From positions 1 to 27,141 of the forward strand of contig CAJUNF010000020.1 in NCBI GenBank assembly GCA_910587775.1: DNA of 27,141 nt. Direction: 5' to 3'. The translations under genes were made by a program, and so were the position numbers. This DNA is from an uncultured Bacilli bacterium. Its GTDB lineage: Bacteria > Bacillota_I > Bacilli_A > RF39 > UBA660. Below the pieces are notes generated by a model that was not told the origin of the DNA, ran no database searches, and was given only the letters and a program-made list of their open reading frames with translations. Within the stretch, counting starts at the first letter, position 1; every line of letters begins with the position of its first letter. Shown here in pieces: positions 17,198 to 25,109 of the stretch.

Positions 17198-17779
17198 ATG
17201 AAAAAGATCATGATTGACTTAGACGAGACAATCGTAAGTGGGGGATATATAGAATCTTTAAATGATTATCTTGGAACAAATTATAAAGTAGGAGACATAA
17301 AAGAATATTATATTTCGGATATTCTATCTCCTGAAGAAAACGATAAATATTTAGATCATTTTTATAAAAACGTTAATGTATATGATAAAAGTCATTTAAT
17401 TCCAGATGCATTAGAAGTAATAGAAGAATTAAAAAATTATTATGAGATTTATATTTGTACAGCTTTTTATGATAAAAGAAAGCCTGAAGCATGTTCTATT
17501 ATGGCTAAACATAAATATACTTGGATTCTAAAAAATATGCCATACATTGATCCAAGAAAAATATTACTTACTAGTGCTAAAGAACTTGTAATGTGTGATG
17601 TAAAAATAGATGATAAAGTATCTAATTTAAAAAGAGGATATGGAAAAATTAAACTATTATTATCACAAAAACATAATGAAGATTATAAAGATGAAGATTT
17701 AGCAGCATTAGGAATCATGCGTGTTCATAATTGGAAAGAAATAAGAAGTATCTTAATTGAAGGAGTGTTACCAGAATGA
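17198..17779 (+). CDS. HAD-family 5'(3')-deoxyribonucleotidase-like phosphatase
   Basis: 193 residues with the HAD core: D7-x-D9 in MIDLDETI (nucleophile and acid/base), T88 in ICTAF, and the metal-binding D138-D139 in KIDDK. The small cap and overall length fit the NT5C group, which removes 5' or 3' phosphates from (deoxy)nucleoside monophosphates; the substrate is inferred. It lies seven bases after ezrA, and its TGA stop overlaps the nifZ start by four bases (ATGA), so it is translated with both. In B. subtilis a different gene (braB) occupies the slot between ezrA and nifZ. GGAGAGTGAT at the end of ezrA is the ribosome binding site. Confidence 0.8.
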   Translation: MKKIMIDLDETIVSGGYIESLNDYLGTNYKVGDIKEYYISDILSPEENDKYLDHFYKNVNVYDKSHLIPDALEVIEELKNYYEIYICTAFYDKRKPEACSIMAKHKYTWILKNMPYIDPRKILLTSAKELVMCDVKIDDKVSNLKRGYGKIKLLLSQKHNEDYKDEDLAALGIMRVHNWKEIRSILIEGVLPE

Positions 17780-18906
17780 TATACTTAGATTACAGTGCAA
17801 CTACCCCTGTAAGTTATGATGTATTAGAATCATATTTAAGAGCAACCAAAGATTTTATAGGAAATCCAAATTCTTTACATGGTTTAGGAGTAAAATCAAA
17901 AACTTTAATGAACAGTGCAATAAAACAAATAGCAGATCTTTTTAATATTTTAGAAAGTGAAATAACATTTACAAGTGGTGCAACAGAATCAAATAACATG
18001 GCTCTTATTGGAAGTTGCTTAGCAAACATGAAAACTGGAAATCATATTATTGTTTCTAAATTAGAGCATCCATCTATTTATAAAATTTGTGAATATTTAG
18101 AATCAATTGGCTTCACAATTAGTTATGTAAATAATGATCAAGACGGATTAATCGATTTTGAAGATTTAAAATCACTAATTCGTCCAGATACTATCTTAGT
18201 AAGTATTTGTGCTGTAAATAGCGAAGTTGGAATTCGTCAACCATTAAAAATGATTCGTCAAATTATAAAAAAAGAAAATTCTCAAACTTTGTTTCATAGT
18301 GATATGACTCAAGCAATAGGTAAAATTCCAGTAAGTTTTCATGATGTAGATATGGCAAGTATCTCTGCTCATAAAATTTTTGGACCAAAAGGAATTGGAT
18401 TGTTTTACAAAAATAGTAGAGTGAAATTAATGCCAATTATTTATGGTAGTGGAAAAAGTAACGATTTAAAACCAGGTACCCCAGCAGTACCACTTATTGT
18501 AGCTTTTTCAAAAGCGTTAAGACTTGCTTTAATAGATTTAGACAAACGTGAAAATTTTGTAAAACGGTTGAATGAAAAAATTATTACTGAAATTTCTAAA
18601 TTGGATGGCTTAGTAATCAATCAAACAAAATATTCTATTCCCCATATTTTAAACATTAGTTTAATGAATGTAAGACCAGAAACTTTTATTCATGCTATGG
18701 AAGAATTTGAAGTTTATCTTGGAACTAATACTGCCTGTGCAAGTGGAGATTTATCTACCAGTATTATGGCGATTTATAATGACAAAAGAAGAGCTATGGG
18801 AACGATTCGAATTAGCCTTTCTTACATTACAACAACAGATGAAATTAACCGCTTCTTAAACTATTTTAAAAGTATTTATCCAAAATTAAATGGTTTAATG
18901 GATTAG
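17776..18906 (+). CDS. nifZ: Cysteine desulfurase NifZ, partner of ThiI
   Basis: 376 residues of the NifS/IscS fold type I PLP family. The N-terminus LDYSATTP is diagnostic. SGATESNN and H77-region residues hold PLP, K200 (SAHKIFGPKG) forms the internal aldimine, and C321 (TACASG) is the catalytic cysteine that carries the persulfide. The cysteine loop is short, as in group II or YrvO/NifZ types. It takes sulfur from cysteine, most likely for ThiI, encoded next door, to make 4-thiouridine in tRNA, as in Bacillus. The usual RxGT near 232-236 reads KPGT. The start overlaps the HAD stop; a terminator follows the gene. Confidence 0.9.
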   Translation: MIYLDYSATTPVSYDVLESYLRATKDFIGNPNSLHGLGVKSKTLMNSAIKQIADLFNILESEITFTSGATESNNMALIGSCLANMKTGNHIIVSKLEHPSIYKICEYLESIGFTISYVNNDQDGLIDFEDLKSLIRPDTILVSICAVNSEVGIRQPLKMIRQIIKKENSQTLFHSDMTQAIGKIPVSFHDVDMASISAHKIFGPKGIGLFYKNSRVKLMPIIYGSGKSNDLKPGTPAVPLIVAFSKALRLALIDLDKRENFVKRLNEKIITEISKLDGLVINQTKYSIPHILNISLMNVRPETFIHAMEEFEVYLGTNTACASGDLSTSIMAIYNDKRRAMGTIRISLSYITTTDEINRFLNYFKSIYPKLNGLMD

Positions 18907-18913
18907 AAATAAG

Positions 18914-18938
18914 CTCAAGTGAAATACCTTGAGTTTTT
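18914..18938 (+). terminator. Terminator after nifZ
   Basis: CTCAAG (18914-18919) pairs with CTTGAG (18928-18933) around an 8-nt loop, followed by five T. The right arm supplies the -35 of the thiI promoter. Confidence 0.75.
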
Positions 18939-18957
18939 CTTTGATTTTTGATATATT
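18929..18957 (+). promoter_or_regulatory. Sigma-A promoter of thiI, inside the terminator
   Basis: TTGAGT (18929-18934), a 17-nt spacer and TATATT (18952-18957) with a TGA extension. The -35 lies in the right arm of the nifZ terminator, so thiI can be transcribed independently. Confidence 0.7.
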
Positions 18958-18980
18958 CTACTAGTATGTGAGGTGAAAAA

Positions 18981-20168
18981 ATGAAACAACTTATCATTAT
19001 AAAATATGGTGAAATGACGACCAAAAAAGATAATATTGGCTTATTTTTGAAAGCCTTAAAAGATAATGTCACATTTGCTTTGCAACAGGAAGAAGTTACA
19101 ATTGAATATGATAGTGGAAGAATGTTTATCAATTGCTTAAAAAATAACTTTGAAAGCGTTTTAATTCGTTTAAAAAAAGTATTTGGAATTCATGAAATAA
19201 TAGTTGGATATGAATTAGAAAAAAATGATATAGAATTTTTGAAAAGTTCATTAAAAGAATTAATTGAAAATAAAGAATTTAAAACATTTAAAATTGAAAC
19301 CAAAAGAAGTAATAAAAAATATTCATTAACTAGTCCTGAAATTAGTAAAATCCTAGGTGGGATTGTTTTACAAAATAAAGAAAATGTAAAAGTTGATGTT
19401 CATCATCCTGAAGTAATCATTCATGCAGAAATTAGATTAGATAAGTCTTATTTATATTTTGAAACCTATAAAGGTCTTGGAGGATATCCTGTAGGAACAC
19501 TTGGAAAAGGTTTATTAATGTTAAGTGGTGGAATTGATTCACCAGTTTCTGGATATTTAGCAATGAAACGTGGAGTAAAATTAGAAGCAGTTTATTTTGA
19601 AAGTCCTCCACATACTTCACAACAAGCTAAAAATAAAGTAGAAAGCTTAGCGCGGATATTATCAAGTTATAATCATGATATAAAATTACATGTTGTAAAA
19701 TTTACAGAAATTCAAGAAGCTATTTACAAAAATATTCCTCACGAATATCTCATTACGATTATGAGAAGAATGATGTATCGTATATGTGCAATTATTGCAA
19801 GTAAATCTAACTGTAAAATAATTGTTAATGGAGAATCAATTGGACAAGTAGCTAGTCAAACACTAACAAGTATGAATGCTATTAATAGAGTAGTTAATAT
19901 CCCTGTCATAAGGCCTTTAGCTTGTTTCGATAAACTGGAAATAATTGATTTAGCAAATAAAATTGGAACATTTGAAACTAGTATTTTACCTTATGAAGAC
20001 TGTTGTACTATATTTGTACCAGATCATCCTGTAATTAATCCAGAAGTTATAAAATGCGAAGAATATGAGTCTTTGATACCTTTTAAAGATTTAATTTATC
20101 AAGCTGTCAAATCAAGAGAGATTATACATATTAAAGAATATGATCAGAAATTTGAAGATATATTATAA
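18981..20168 (+). CDS. thiI: tRNA 4-thiouridine synthase ThiI
   Basis: 395 residues. The N-terminal ferredoxin-like domain opens with IIIKYGEM, the THUMP RNA-binding domain covers about 60-165, and the PP-loop pyrophosphatase domain carries SGGIDSP at 182-188, where ATP adenylates U8 of tRNA. No rhodanese domain follows, as in Bacillus, so sulfur must come directly from the partner desulfurase, NifZ, encoded just upstream. The GSGP-like IVNGESIGQVASQT segment is also typical. AGGTGA lies ahead of the ATG. The gene ends in a long terminator shared with the convergent DUF1540 gene. Confidence 0.96.
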   Translation: MKQLIIIKYGEMTTKKDNIGLFLKALKDNVTFALQQEEVTIEYDSGRMFINCLKNNFESVLIRLKKVFGIHEIIVGYELEKNDIEFLKSSLKELIENKEFKTFKIETKRSNKKYSLTSPEISKILGGIVLQNKENVKVDVHHPEVIIHAEIRLDKSYLYFETYKGLGGYPVGTLGKGLLMLSGGIDSPVSGYLAMKRGVKLEAVYFESPPHTSQQAKNKVESLARILSSYNHDIKLHVVKFTEIQEAIYKNIPHEYLITIMRRMMYRICAIIASKSNCKIIVNGESIGQVASQTLTSMNAINRVVNIPVIRPLACFDKLEIIDLANKIGTFETSILPYEDCCTIFVPDHPVINPEVIKCEEYESLIPFKDLIYQAVKSREIIHIKEYDQKFEDIL

Positions 20169-20171
20169 CTG

Positions 20172-20204
20172 CAAAAAAACTCTAGTTCTTCTAGAGTTTT
20201 TTTG
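20172..20204. terminator. Bidirectional terminator between thiI and the DUF1540 gene
   Basis: A perfect stem: C-A7-CTCTAG (20172-20185) pairs with CTAGAG-T7-G (20191-20204) around TTCTT. The A run on one side and the T run on the other let it end both converging genes. Confidence 0.9.
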
Positions 20205-20217
20205 TAAAAAGATTTAT

Positions 20218-20382
20218 TTATGAAATCTTCTGTTCGAAATTATCACAGTATGTTTTATCTTTTTTCTTTGATCCACTTATAAGTATTTTTCCTAAAGTAC
20301 AATGATTTTCAATACTGTGATGGTACTTACAGTCCACAACATCACAATCAATTCTTTGATTAAAATATTCTTCATTTTTCAA
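20218..20382 (-). CDS. DUF1540 small cysteine protein
   Basis: This 54-residue gene on the minus strand fills most of the gap between thiI and the next gene. The protein carries C13-V-x-x-C18-x-Y-H-H, then C28-T-L-G, and finally T-Y-C46. This is the DUF1540 spacing: four cysteines, probably binding a metal such as zinc. The family's biochemical role is not known to me; it is common in spore-forming Clostridia and Bacilli. I chose the TTG at 20382-20380 because AGGTGAT lies seven bases before it and the family begins about there. Its promoter overlaps that of the divergent gene at 20449. Confidence in the family is high, in function low. Confidence 0.85.
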   Translation of the reverse strand: MKNEEYFNQRIDCDVVDCKYHHSIENHCTLGKILISGSKKKDKTYCDNFEQKIS

Positions 20383-20398
20383 TTCAATCACCTAATTT

Positions 20399-20433
20399 TA
20401 ATATGAATAAAAATTAGCATTTTATGCATAATA
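20399..20433. promoter_or_regulatory. Overlapping divergent promoters, forespore (sigma-G)-like
   Basis: On plus, GAATA (20405-20409), 17 nt, CATAATA (20427-20433). On minus, GCATA (20427-20423), 17 nt, CATATTA (20405-20399). Both resemble the Bacillus sigma-G pattern GHATR, 17-18 nt, CATnnTA. Each -10 touches the opposite -35. A sigma-A reading (CATAAT) is possible for plus. Both leaders would be very short. Confidence 0.4.
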
Positions 20434-20448
20434 AAGTTAGGTGATAAG

Positions 20449-20649
20449 ATGCGCAAAAATATAACTTATTTTTATAAATGTTATGATGGATCTCCACTTA
20501 GCGAGCTAGAAAGAAAAGAAGTAGAATATTTTAATGATTATGGTTATAACTTCGAAACGAATCGAAGAAGGGAAATCTCATTAGACAATAACTCAAAAAA
20601 ATCAGGTCCAAACTGTCTTCAAAGACATATGAAAAGGGAAAAAGGATAG
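20449..20649 (+). CDS. Unrecognised basic protein of 66 residues
   Basis: 66 residues, hydrophilic, rich in Arg/Lys/Asn, with two cysteines (C11 and C56) and no membrane segment. I do not recognise it. An acidic/aromatic first half, including ELERKEVEYFNDYGYN, is followed by a basic tail. A good AGGTGAT before the ATG and a tight terminator at the stop make it a convincing gene. It is divergent from the DUF1540 gene and shares an overlapping promoter region with it, suggesting the two are expressed under the same condition, perhaps in the developing spore. Confidence 0.65.
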   Translation: MRKNITYFYKCYDGSPLSELERKEVEYFNDYGYNFETNRRREISLDNNSKKSGPNCLQRHMKREKG

Positions 20650-20668
20650 CAAAAGATCCTTTTTTTTT
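20639..20668 (+). terminator. Terminator after the 66-residue gene
   Basis: AAAAAGGAT (20639-20647) pairs with ATCCTTTTT (20656-20664) around an 8-nt loop, with T continuing to 20668. The stop codon lies at the top of the left arm. Confidence 0.85.
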
Positions 20669-20675
20669 GTATAAT
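20647..20675 (+). promoter_or_regulatory. Promoter of the ackA operon
   Basis: TATAAT at 20670-20675 is a perfect -10. The -35 at 17 nt is TAGCAA (20647-20652), weak and lying in the loop of the preceding terminator. The leader to the ATG at 20695 is under 20 nt. Confidence 0.55.
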
Positions 20676-20694
20676 ATTAATACGAGGTGATAAA

Positions 20695-21888
20695 ATGAAA
20701 ATATTATCAGTAAATGCTGGAAGTTCTTCTTTAAAATTTTCGGCATTTGAGATGCCAGAAGAAAAAAAATTAATATCTGGATACTTTCAAAGAATTGGAA
20801 TTGGTAAAAGCTTTTACACTTTAAAAGTAAATGGCGAAAAAAAAGAAGTTTATGTAGAAATGCAAAATCATACAGATGCATTTAAAATTTTAATTCAAGA
20901 ATTAATAGACAATCATATTGTATCTGATTTAAATGAAATAAAAGGAATTGGTCATCGTGTAGTTCATGGAGGAGAATTCTTTAAAAACAGTGTAGTAGTG
21001 GATGAAGATGTTATAAATAAAATATCAGATCTAAGTGCTTTAGCTCCACTTCACAACCCAGCAGCAGTAATAGGAATTCGTGCAGCTTTAGAAGTATTTC
21101 CTAATGCTACACAAACAGTTGTGTTTGATACATCTTTTCATCAAACAATGGAAAAAGAAAACTATCTTTATGCACTTCCTATGAGCTGGTATCGTGATTA
21201 TAAAGTAAGAAGATATGGTGCCCATGGAACGAGTCATAAATATATTACAGAACGTATGGAAGAAATATTAGGTAAAAAAGATACTAAATTAATTATTTGT
21301 CACATTGGATCCGGAGCAAGTATAAGTGCTATAGAAAATGGCAAATGTATTAATACCTCTATGGGATTTACACCAAATGCTGGACTTATTATGGGAACTC
21401 GATGTGGTGATATTGATGCCTCTATTATTCCATATATGATGAAAGAAGCTAAAATCACTCCAGAAGAAATGGATAGTATTATAAATAAAGAAAGTGGTGT
21501 TTTAGCAATCAGTGAACAATATAGTGATATGCGTGATATTTATGACAATGTAAAACTTAATGAAGAGAAATCTACACTTGCACTTAATATGTTTGTTCGT
21601 CGAATTGTTGATTATATTGCAAAGTATTATTTTCAATTAAAAGGATGCGATGCAATTATTTTTACCGCTGGTGTAGGAGAAAACGGAGCTTTTGAACGAA
21701 AAAAAGTAGTTGAGCAATTAGAATTTTTAGGAGTTCATTTAAATGCACCATTTAATGAACAAATCGCTAGCTATCATGAGATTCATGAAGGAAAGATTAC
21801 AACAGATGATTCTACAATTGCAGTTTATGTTGTTCCAACTGATGAAGAGATTATGATTGCAAGAGATACTTTTGCATTTATTAAATAG
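20695..21888 (+). CDS. ackA: Acetate kinase
   Basis: 397 residues, the usual length. It interconverts acetate + ATP and acetyl phosphate + ADP, the substrate-level phosphorylation step of fermentation. Visible family hallmarks are VNAGSSSLK with N7, GHRVVHGG with R88, FDTSFH with D146, GAHGTSH with H178, the GSGAS phosphate loop near 205-211, and the late E384 in TDEEIMIAR. AGGTGATAAA precedes the ATG. It heads an operon: nrnA starts 18 bases later and recX follows, with no terminator between them. No pta gene is in the window. Confidence 0.97.
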   Translation: MKILSVNAGSSSLKFSAFEMPEEKKLISGYFQRIGIGKSFYTLKVNGEKKEVYVEMQNHTDAFKILIQELIDNHIVSDLNEIKGIGHRVVHGGEFFKNSVVVDEDVINKISDLSALAPLHNPAAVIGIRAALEVFPNATQTVVFDTSFHQTMEKENYLYALPMSWYRDYKVRRYGAHGTSHKYITERMEEILGKKDTKLIICHIGSGASISAIENGKCINTSMGFTPNAGLIMGTRCGDIDASIIPYMMKEAKITPEEMDSIINKESGVLAISEQYSDMRDIYDNVKLNEEKSTLALNMFVRRIVDYIAKYYFQLKGCDAIIFTAGVGENGAFERKKVVEQLEFLGVHLNAPFNEQIASYHEIHEGKITTDDSTIAVYVVPTDEEIMIARDTFAFIK

Positions 21889-21906
21889 TAGAAAGAAGAA
21901 TGTGAA

Positions 21907-22869
21907 TTGACAAGAGAATTACTAAAAAAGATTGCAAAAAAAATCAAACAATATGACACGATCATCATTGCAAGACATACAGGACCAGATCCAGATGCGA
22001 TCTGTAGTCAAATCGCTCTTCGTGATTCCATTCGCTTAACTTATCCATCCAAAAAAGTTTATGCAGTAGGAGTAGGAGTATCTAGATTTAAAAAATATGG
22101 ATTATTAGATAAAATAGATAATAAAAATCAAAAAGACGTTTTACTAATAACTTTAGATGTTCCAAACTTTTGTCGTGTAGATGGAATTGAAGAATTAAAA
22201 TTTAAAGAAATTATTAAAATAGATCATCATCCATTAGAAGAAGTTTTTGGATTAACTGAATGGGTAGATGAAACAGCTTGTAGTACTTGTCAAATGATTG
22301 CAGATTTAATACTAAACACTAATCTAAAATTAAATGAATCTATTGCATCTAATTTATTTATTGGAATTGTTTCGGATAGTGATCGTTTTTTACTTGCATA
22401 TACAACTTTAAATACATTTAAAACAGTCGCAACACTAATGGAAAGAAGTAAAGTAAATTTTATAAAACTCTATGAAAAACTTTATGAACGTCCCATAAAT
22501 GAAGTAAAATTTCATGGATACTTAGCAGAGCATTTAACTATGACTGAAAATGGATTAGCTTATGTAAAAATATCTAGTGAGATTTTAAAAAAATATGAAG
22601 TAGATGCATCCTCTCCATCTAATATGATTAATGACTTTAATTTTATCAAAGATGTTTTAGTTTGGACTTTTATCACATATGATGAAAAAAATAAATTATA
22701 TAAAATAAATATTCGAAGTCGTGGACCAATAATTAATGAGATTGCTTCTAAATATAATGGGGGAGGCCACAAATTTGCAAGTGGTGTTAGAACAGAAAAA
22801 GAAGAAGACATTGATAAACTAATTGAAGATTTAGATAATGCTTGTAAAAATTATCAAGTAAAGTCTTAA
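21907..22869 (+). CDS. nrnA: NrnA: oligoribonuclease / pAp phosphatase (DHH-DHHA1)
   Basis: 320 residues. The DHH domain has H24-T-G-P-D28-P-D30-A, D84, and D106-H107-H108 for two metal ions; the PDPDA form is the one found in Bacillus NrnA. The DHHA1 domain ends with the substrate-binding YNGGGHKFASG. In Bacillus the enzyme degrades the last short RNA oligomers and dephosphorylates 3'-phosphoadenosine 5'-phosphate. The start is a TTG at 21907, 18 bases after ackA, with a weak purine-rich binding site. It is co-transcribed with ackA and recX. Confidence 0.92.
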   Translation: MTRELLKKIAKKIKQYDTIIIARHTGPDPDAICSQIALRDSIRLTYPSKKVYAVGVGVSRFKKYGLLDKIDNKNQKDVLLITLDVPNFCRVDGIEELKFKEIIKIDHHPLEEVFGLTEWVDETACSTCQMIADLILNTNLKLNESIASNLFIGIVSDSDRFLLAYTTLNTFKTVATLMERSKVNFIKLYEKLYERPINEVKFHGYLAEHLTMTENGLAYVKISSEILKKYEVDASSPSNMINDFNFIKDVLVWTFITYDEKNKLYKINIRSRGPIINEIASKYNGGGHKFASGVRTEKEEDIDKLIEDLDNACKNYQVKS

Positions 22870-22895
22870 TCTTTTTTCTTTAGAAAGGATTTTAC

Positions 22896-23669
22896 ATGGT
22901 TATTAAACAAATTAAGAAAAATAAAAAAAATACCTATGAGATTACATTTCAAAGTGGCATAAAATCGGTTGTTTTTGAAGATTTAATAGTGAAGTACCGA
23001 CTGCTTCCAAACAAAGAAATTTCTAATTCCGATTGGAAGAATATAATTAATGAAAATGATACATTATCTTCTTATTACTTAGCAATTCAATATCTTACAA
23101 TAAGGCTTAGAACGAAAAAGGAATTAAGGCAGTACTTAAGAAAAAAACAAGTTGATAATACACTAATCGAAGAAACTATAAAAAAACTAGAACAAGAAGG
23201 ATATTTAAAAGAAGAAGAATATATTAGATGTTTCTTTCACGATTCCTTTCGGTTTTCTAGTGATGGACCACTCAAAATAAAGAAAAAGCTATTAGATCAT
23301 GGATTACAAGAAGAAAAAATAGAAGCAGTTAAAAGTGAAATTTCACTTTCTGACTGGCTTTTTAAATTAGAAAAAATATTTCAAAAGAAGGCAAACTCCC
23401 ATCATACAGATGGATTAGAAAAATGGAAACAAAAATGTATTCAATATTTAATCCAACTAGGATACCCAAAAGAATGGATAATGGATATTCTACCTAAAAT
23501 AGAATGGATGAAGGATAATAGCATTATTAATAAAGAATATGAAAAAATAAAAAGAAAATTAAGTAGAAAATATGAAGGCAATGAATTAGAATTTCAAATT
23601 AAACATCGTCTTTATTTAAAAGGATTTCAAAAAGAAGAAATTGATGCCATAAAAAAGGAAAGGGAATAA
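22896..23669 (+). CDS. recX: Regulatory protein RecX
   Basis: 257 residues, near the length of Bacillus RecX. It has the three-helix repeats of the family, clearest at A-x-x-YL then RTKKELRQYLRKK and LEQEGYLKEEEY around 65-110, and again near the C-terminus. RecX binds inside the RecA filament and modulates strand exchange. recA is not in the window, so the gene is unlinked from it. AGAAAGGA precedes the ATG. It is the last gene of the ackA operon and converges on the lipoprotein gene, sharing a bidirectional terminator with it. Confidence 0.9.
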   Translation: MVIKQIKKNKKNTYEITFQSGIKSVVFEDLIVKYRLLPNKEISNSDWKNIINENDTLSSYYLAIQYLTIRLRTKKELRQYLRKKQVDNTLIEETIKKLEQEGYLKEEEYIRCFFHDSFRFSSDGPLKIKKKLLDHGLQEEKIEAVKSEISLSDWLFKLEKIFQKKANSHHTDGLEKWKQKCIQYLIQLGYPKEWIMDILPKIEWMKDNSIINKEYEKIKRKLSRKYEGNELEFQIKHRLYLKGFQKEEIDAIKKERE

Positions 23670-23687
23670 AACCTTTCTTTTTATTTT
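23655..23687. terminator. Bidirectional terminator between recX and prsA-like gene
   Basis: GAAAGG (23658-23663) pairs with CCTTTC (23672-23677); A-T and G-U pairs lengthen the stem outward. T tracts lie on the right for plus and, as A on plus, on the left for minus transcripts. Confidence 0.8.
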
Positions 23688-24703
23688 GAAGAATCATTTT
23701 TGCTTGCTTCTATATTAGCAATAGTATTTGAAATATAATTACCATATTGTTTTTGAATTTCAGAATCTACAATATCCATACCATATTTCTTACGAAGTTC
23801 TGTTAAAGCAGTAACACTTAATGTACTATCTGCACTAATTTTCTTTTCTCCAAGAGTAGAACGAATAGATTCTTTTGTATCTTCTAAACTAGCTTTTTCT
23901 TTTTGTTCTTCTCTTAAAATAACATGATATCCTAATTCAGTAGTAATAACTTCTGTACTAAATTCACCGTCTTTTAATGAATTTGCTGATTTAACAATTT
24001 CATCATAAGAAGATCCAAGAGTTCCAATATTAATATAACCTAAACTTCCACCATTTTCTTTCGTACTTTCATCTTTTGAAAGATTTTTAGCAAGTTCCTT
24101 AAATTTTTCTTTTTTATTATCACTTTTCTTAAGTTCATCGATAATTGATTTTACTTGATCTTTTGCTTTATTTTCAGCTTCAGTTTTCTCTTCAGTACTC
24201 ATACTACTTGTTGTATCAGCAGTAATTAGAATATGACTAACTAAAATATCTCCAAATACACTTTCATCATAATATTTTTTAATTTCTTTATCTGTTACTA
24301 AGCTTTTTCCATAATCTACAATTGCTAAATTTTGTAAAGCTCCTATATAATATGATTTTTGATATGCTTCAATAGAAGAATATCCATAATAACTTTGTAA
24401 CATTTGAAGAAATTGTTCTTCACCATAGGTTTCTTTCATCGCTTTTACAGTACTTTCAGCAACTTCTTTTTTAGATTCTACTTCACTTGCATATTCTGTT
24501 TCAAGTATTTTCTTATCTATCATTTGAAGCAAAGATTGAAGTGCATAATTATCTTTTATATCGTTATATAAATCATTAACACTAATCATATCTCCATTTT
24601 CAAACTTTACAACAGCTTCTTCTCCATTAGAAAGTGTAGGTATTTTTCCACATCCACATAATAACATAGTACAAGCCCCTAATATAACTATTTTCTTCTT
24701 CAT
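23681..24703 (-). CDS. prsA: PrsA-like foldase lipoprotein (parvulin PPIase)
   Basis: 340 residues. The N-terminus MKKKIVILGACTMLLC-GCG is a lipoprotein signal; L15-C16-G17-C18 fits the lipobox, so C18 is the lipidated residue. A helical SurA/PrsA-type N-terminal region reaches about 145. A parvulin prolyl isomerase domain follows at about 151-265 (VSHILI, GGSLGYI, ELGYHVILRE). Such proteins sit on the outer face of the membrane and help secreted proteins fold. I chose the ATG at 24703 because AAGGAGGA precedes it; the longer frame from 24760 would put 19 residues ahead of the signal and begin in the promoter. An insertion rich in Lys/Glu/Ser at 165-215 interrupts the domain. Confidence 0.92.
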   Translation of the reverse strand: MKKKIVILGACTMLLCGCGKIPTLSNGEEAVVKFENGDMISVNDLYNDIKDNYALQSLLQMIDKKILETEYASEVESKKEVAESTVKAMKETYGEEQFLQMLQSYYGYSSIEAYQKSYYIGALQNLAIVDYGKSLVTDKEIKKYYDESVFGDILVSHILITADTTSSMSTEEKTEAENKAKDQVKSIIDELKKSDNKKEKFKELAKNLSKDESTKENGGSLGYINIGTLGSSYDEIVKSANSLKDGEFSTEVITTELGYHVILREEQKEKASLEDTKESIRSTLGEKKISADSTLSVTALTELRKKYGMDIVDSEIQKQYGNYISNTIANIEASKNDSSK

Positions 24704-24731
24704 GTAATCCTCCTTAAAATTAACCATAAAC

Positions 24732-24760
24732 ATTATAACAATGTTAGGAAAAAAATACAA
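24732..24760 (-). promoter_or_regulatory. Sigma-A promoter of the prsA-like gene
   Basis: On the minus strand, TTGTAT (24760-24755), 17 nt, and TATAAT (24737-24732) with a TGT extension. It fits the family of extended -10 promoters in this window. Confidence 0.8.
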
Positions 24761-24938
24761 GTTATCATCTAATTAAGAGGGTAATAAGTAATTAAAGTGT
24801 TACCTAATTTTTTAAAATTTTAATTAAAAAAGTGATATTAAATCCTCATTTAAGTTTTATGAAACAATTCAAAATGTAATTATTTAGATGAGCAAAAGAA
24901 AAATCATAAAAAGAAAAAAATTCTTTCATAATGGAAGA
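24761..24938. other. Intergenic stretch without a gene
   Basis: The gap between the prsA-like promoter and the first YjcZ-like gene is very AT-rich. I find no reading frame with a ribosome binding site. A weak 5-bp hairpin, GGTAA with TTACC near 24780-24805, is followed by a T run, but is not convincing as a terminator or small RNA. Confidence 0.6.
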
Positions 24939-24965
24939 ACCAATTAGCATATTTTCCATACAATA
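24939..24965 (+). promoter_or_regulatory. Sigma-K-like promoter before the YjcZ-like genes
   Basis: AC (24939-24940), 16 nt, CATACAATA (24957-24965) fits the published sigma-K pattern AC, 16-17 nt, CATAnnnTA of mother-cell genes in Bacillus. No good sigma-A -35 is at hand. A chance match in AT-rich DNA cannot be excluded. Confidence 0.45.
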
Positions 24966-24998
24966 TAAATGAAAAGACAAATAAAGGAGGAATGATTT

Positions 24999-25088
24999 AT
25001 GAATAAATGTTGTGAAAATGGAATTGGCCCTGCGATCATTTTAGTATTATTTATTTTACTGATCCTAATTGTAGGAGCATTCGTTTAG
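24999..25088 (+). CDS. YjcZ-like tiny transmembrane protein 1
   Basis: 29 residues: a short head with C4-C5, then one hydrophobic helix (about 10-29) of the form PAIILVLFILLILIVGAF. This closely resembles the YjcZ family of tiny membrane proteins from spore-forming Bacilli, many of them expressed in sporulation. A perfect AAAGGAGG lies at 24983-24990. The next gene is a longer relative with the same helix type, 21 bases on. It is probably inserted in a membrane of the mother cell or spore; exact function is unknown. Confidence 0.8.
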   Translation: MNKCCENGIGPAIILVLFILLILIVGAFV

Positions 25089-25109
25089 TCTTTATAAAGG
25101 AGGTGTCCC

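Noticed and set aside
20687..20697. TGATAAAAT at start codons (also 14733-14741 and 15466-15474) as extended -10 promoters
   Set aside because: The common initiation string GTGATAAAATG contains this match by itself; it is better explained as ribosome binding site plus start.
24704..24760. Longer start for the PrsA-like lipoprotein
   Set aside because: It would add 19 residues before the signal peptide and begins inside the promoter; AAGGAGGA precedes 24703.
24775..24810. Small RNA or terminator in the gap before the YjcZ-like genes
   Set aside because: The stem is only five pairs with a long loop and has no promoter.
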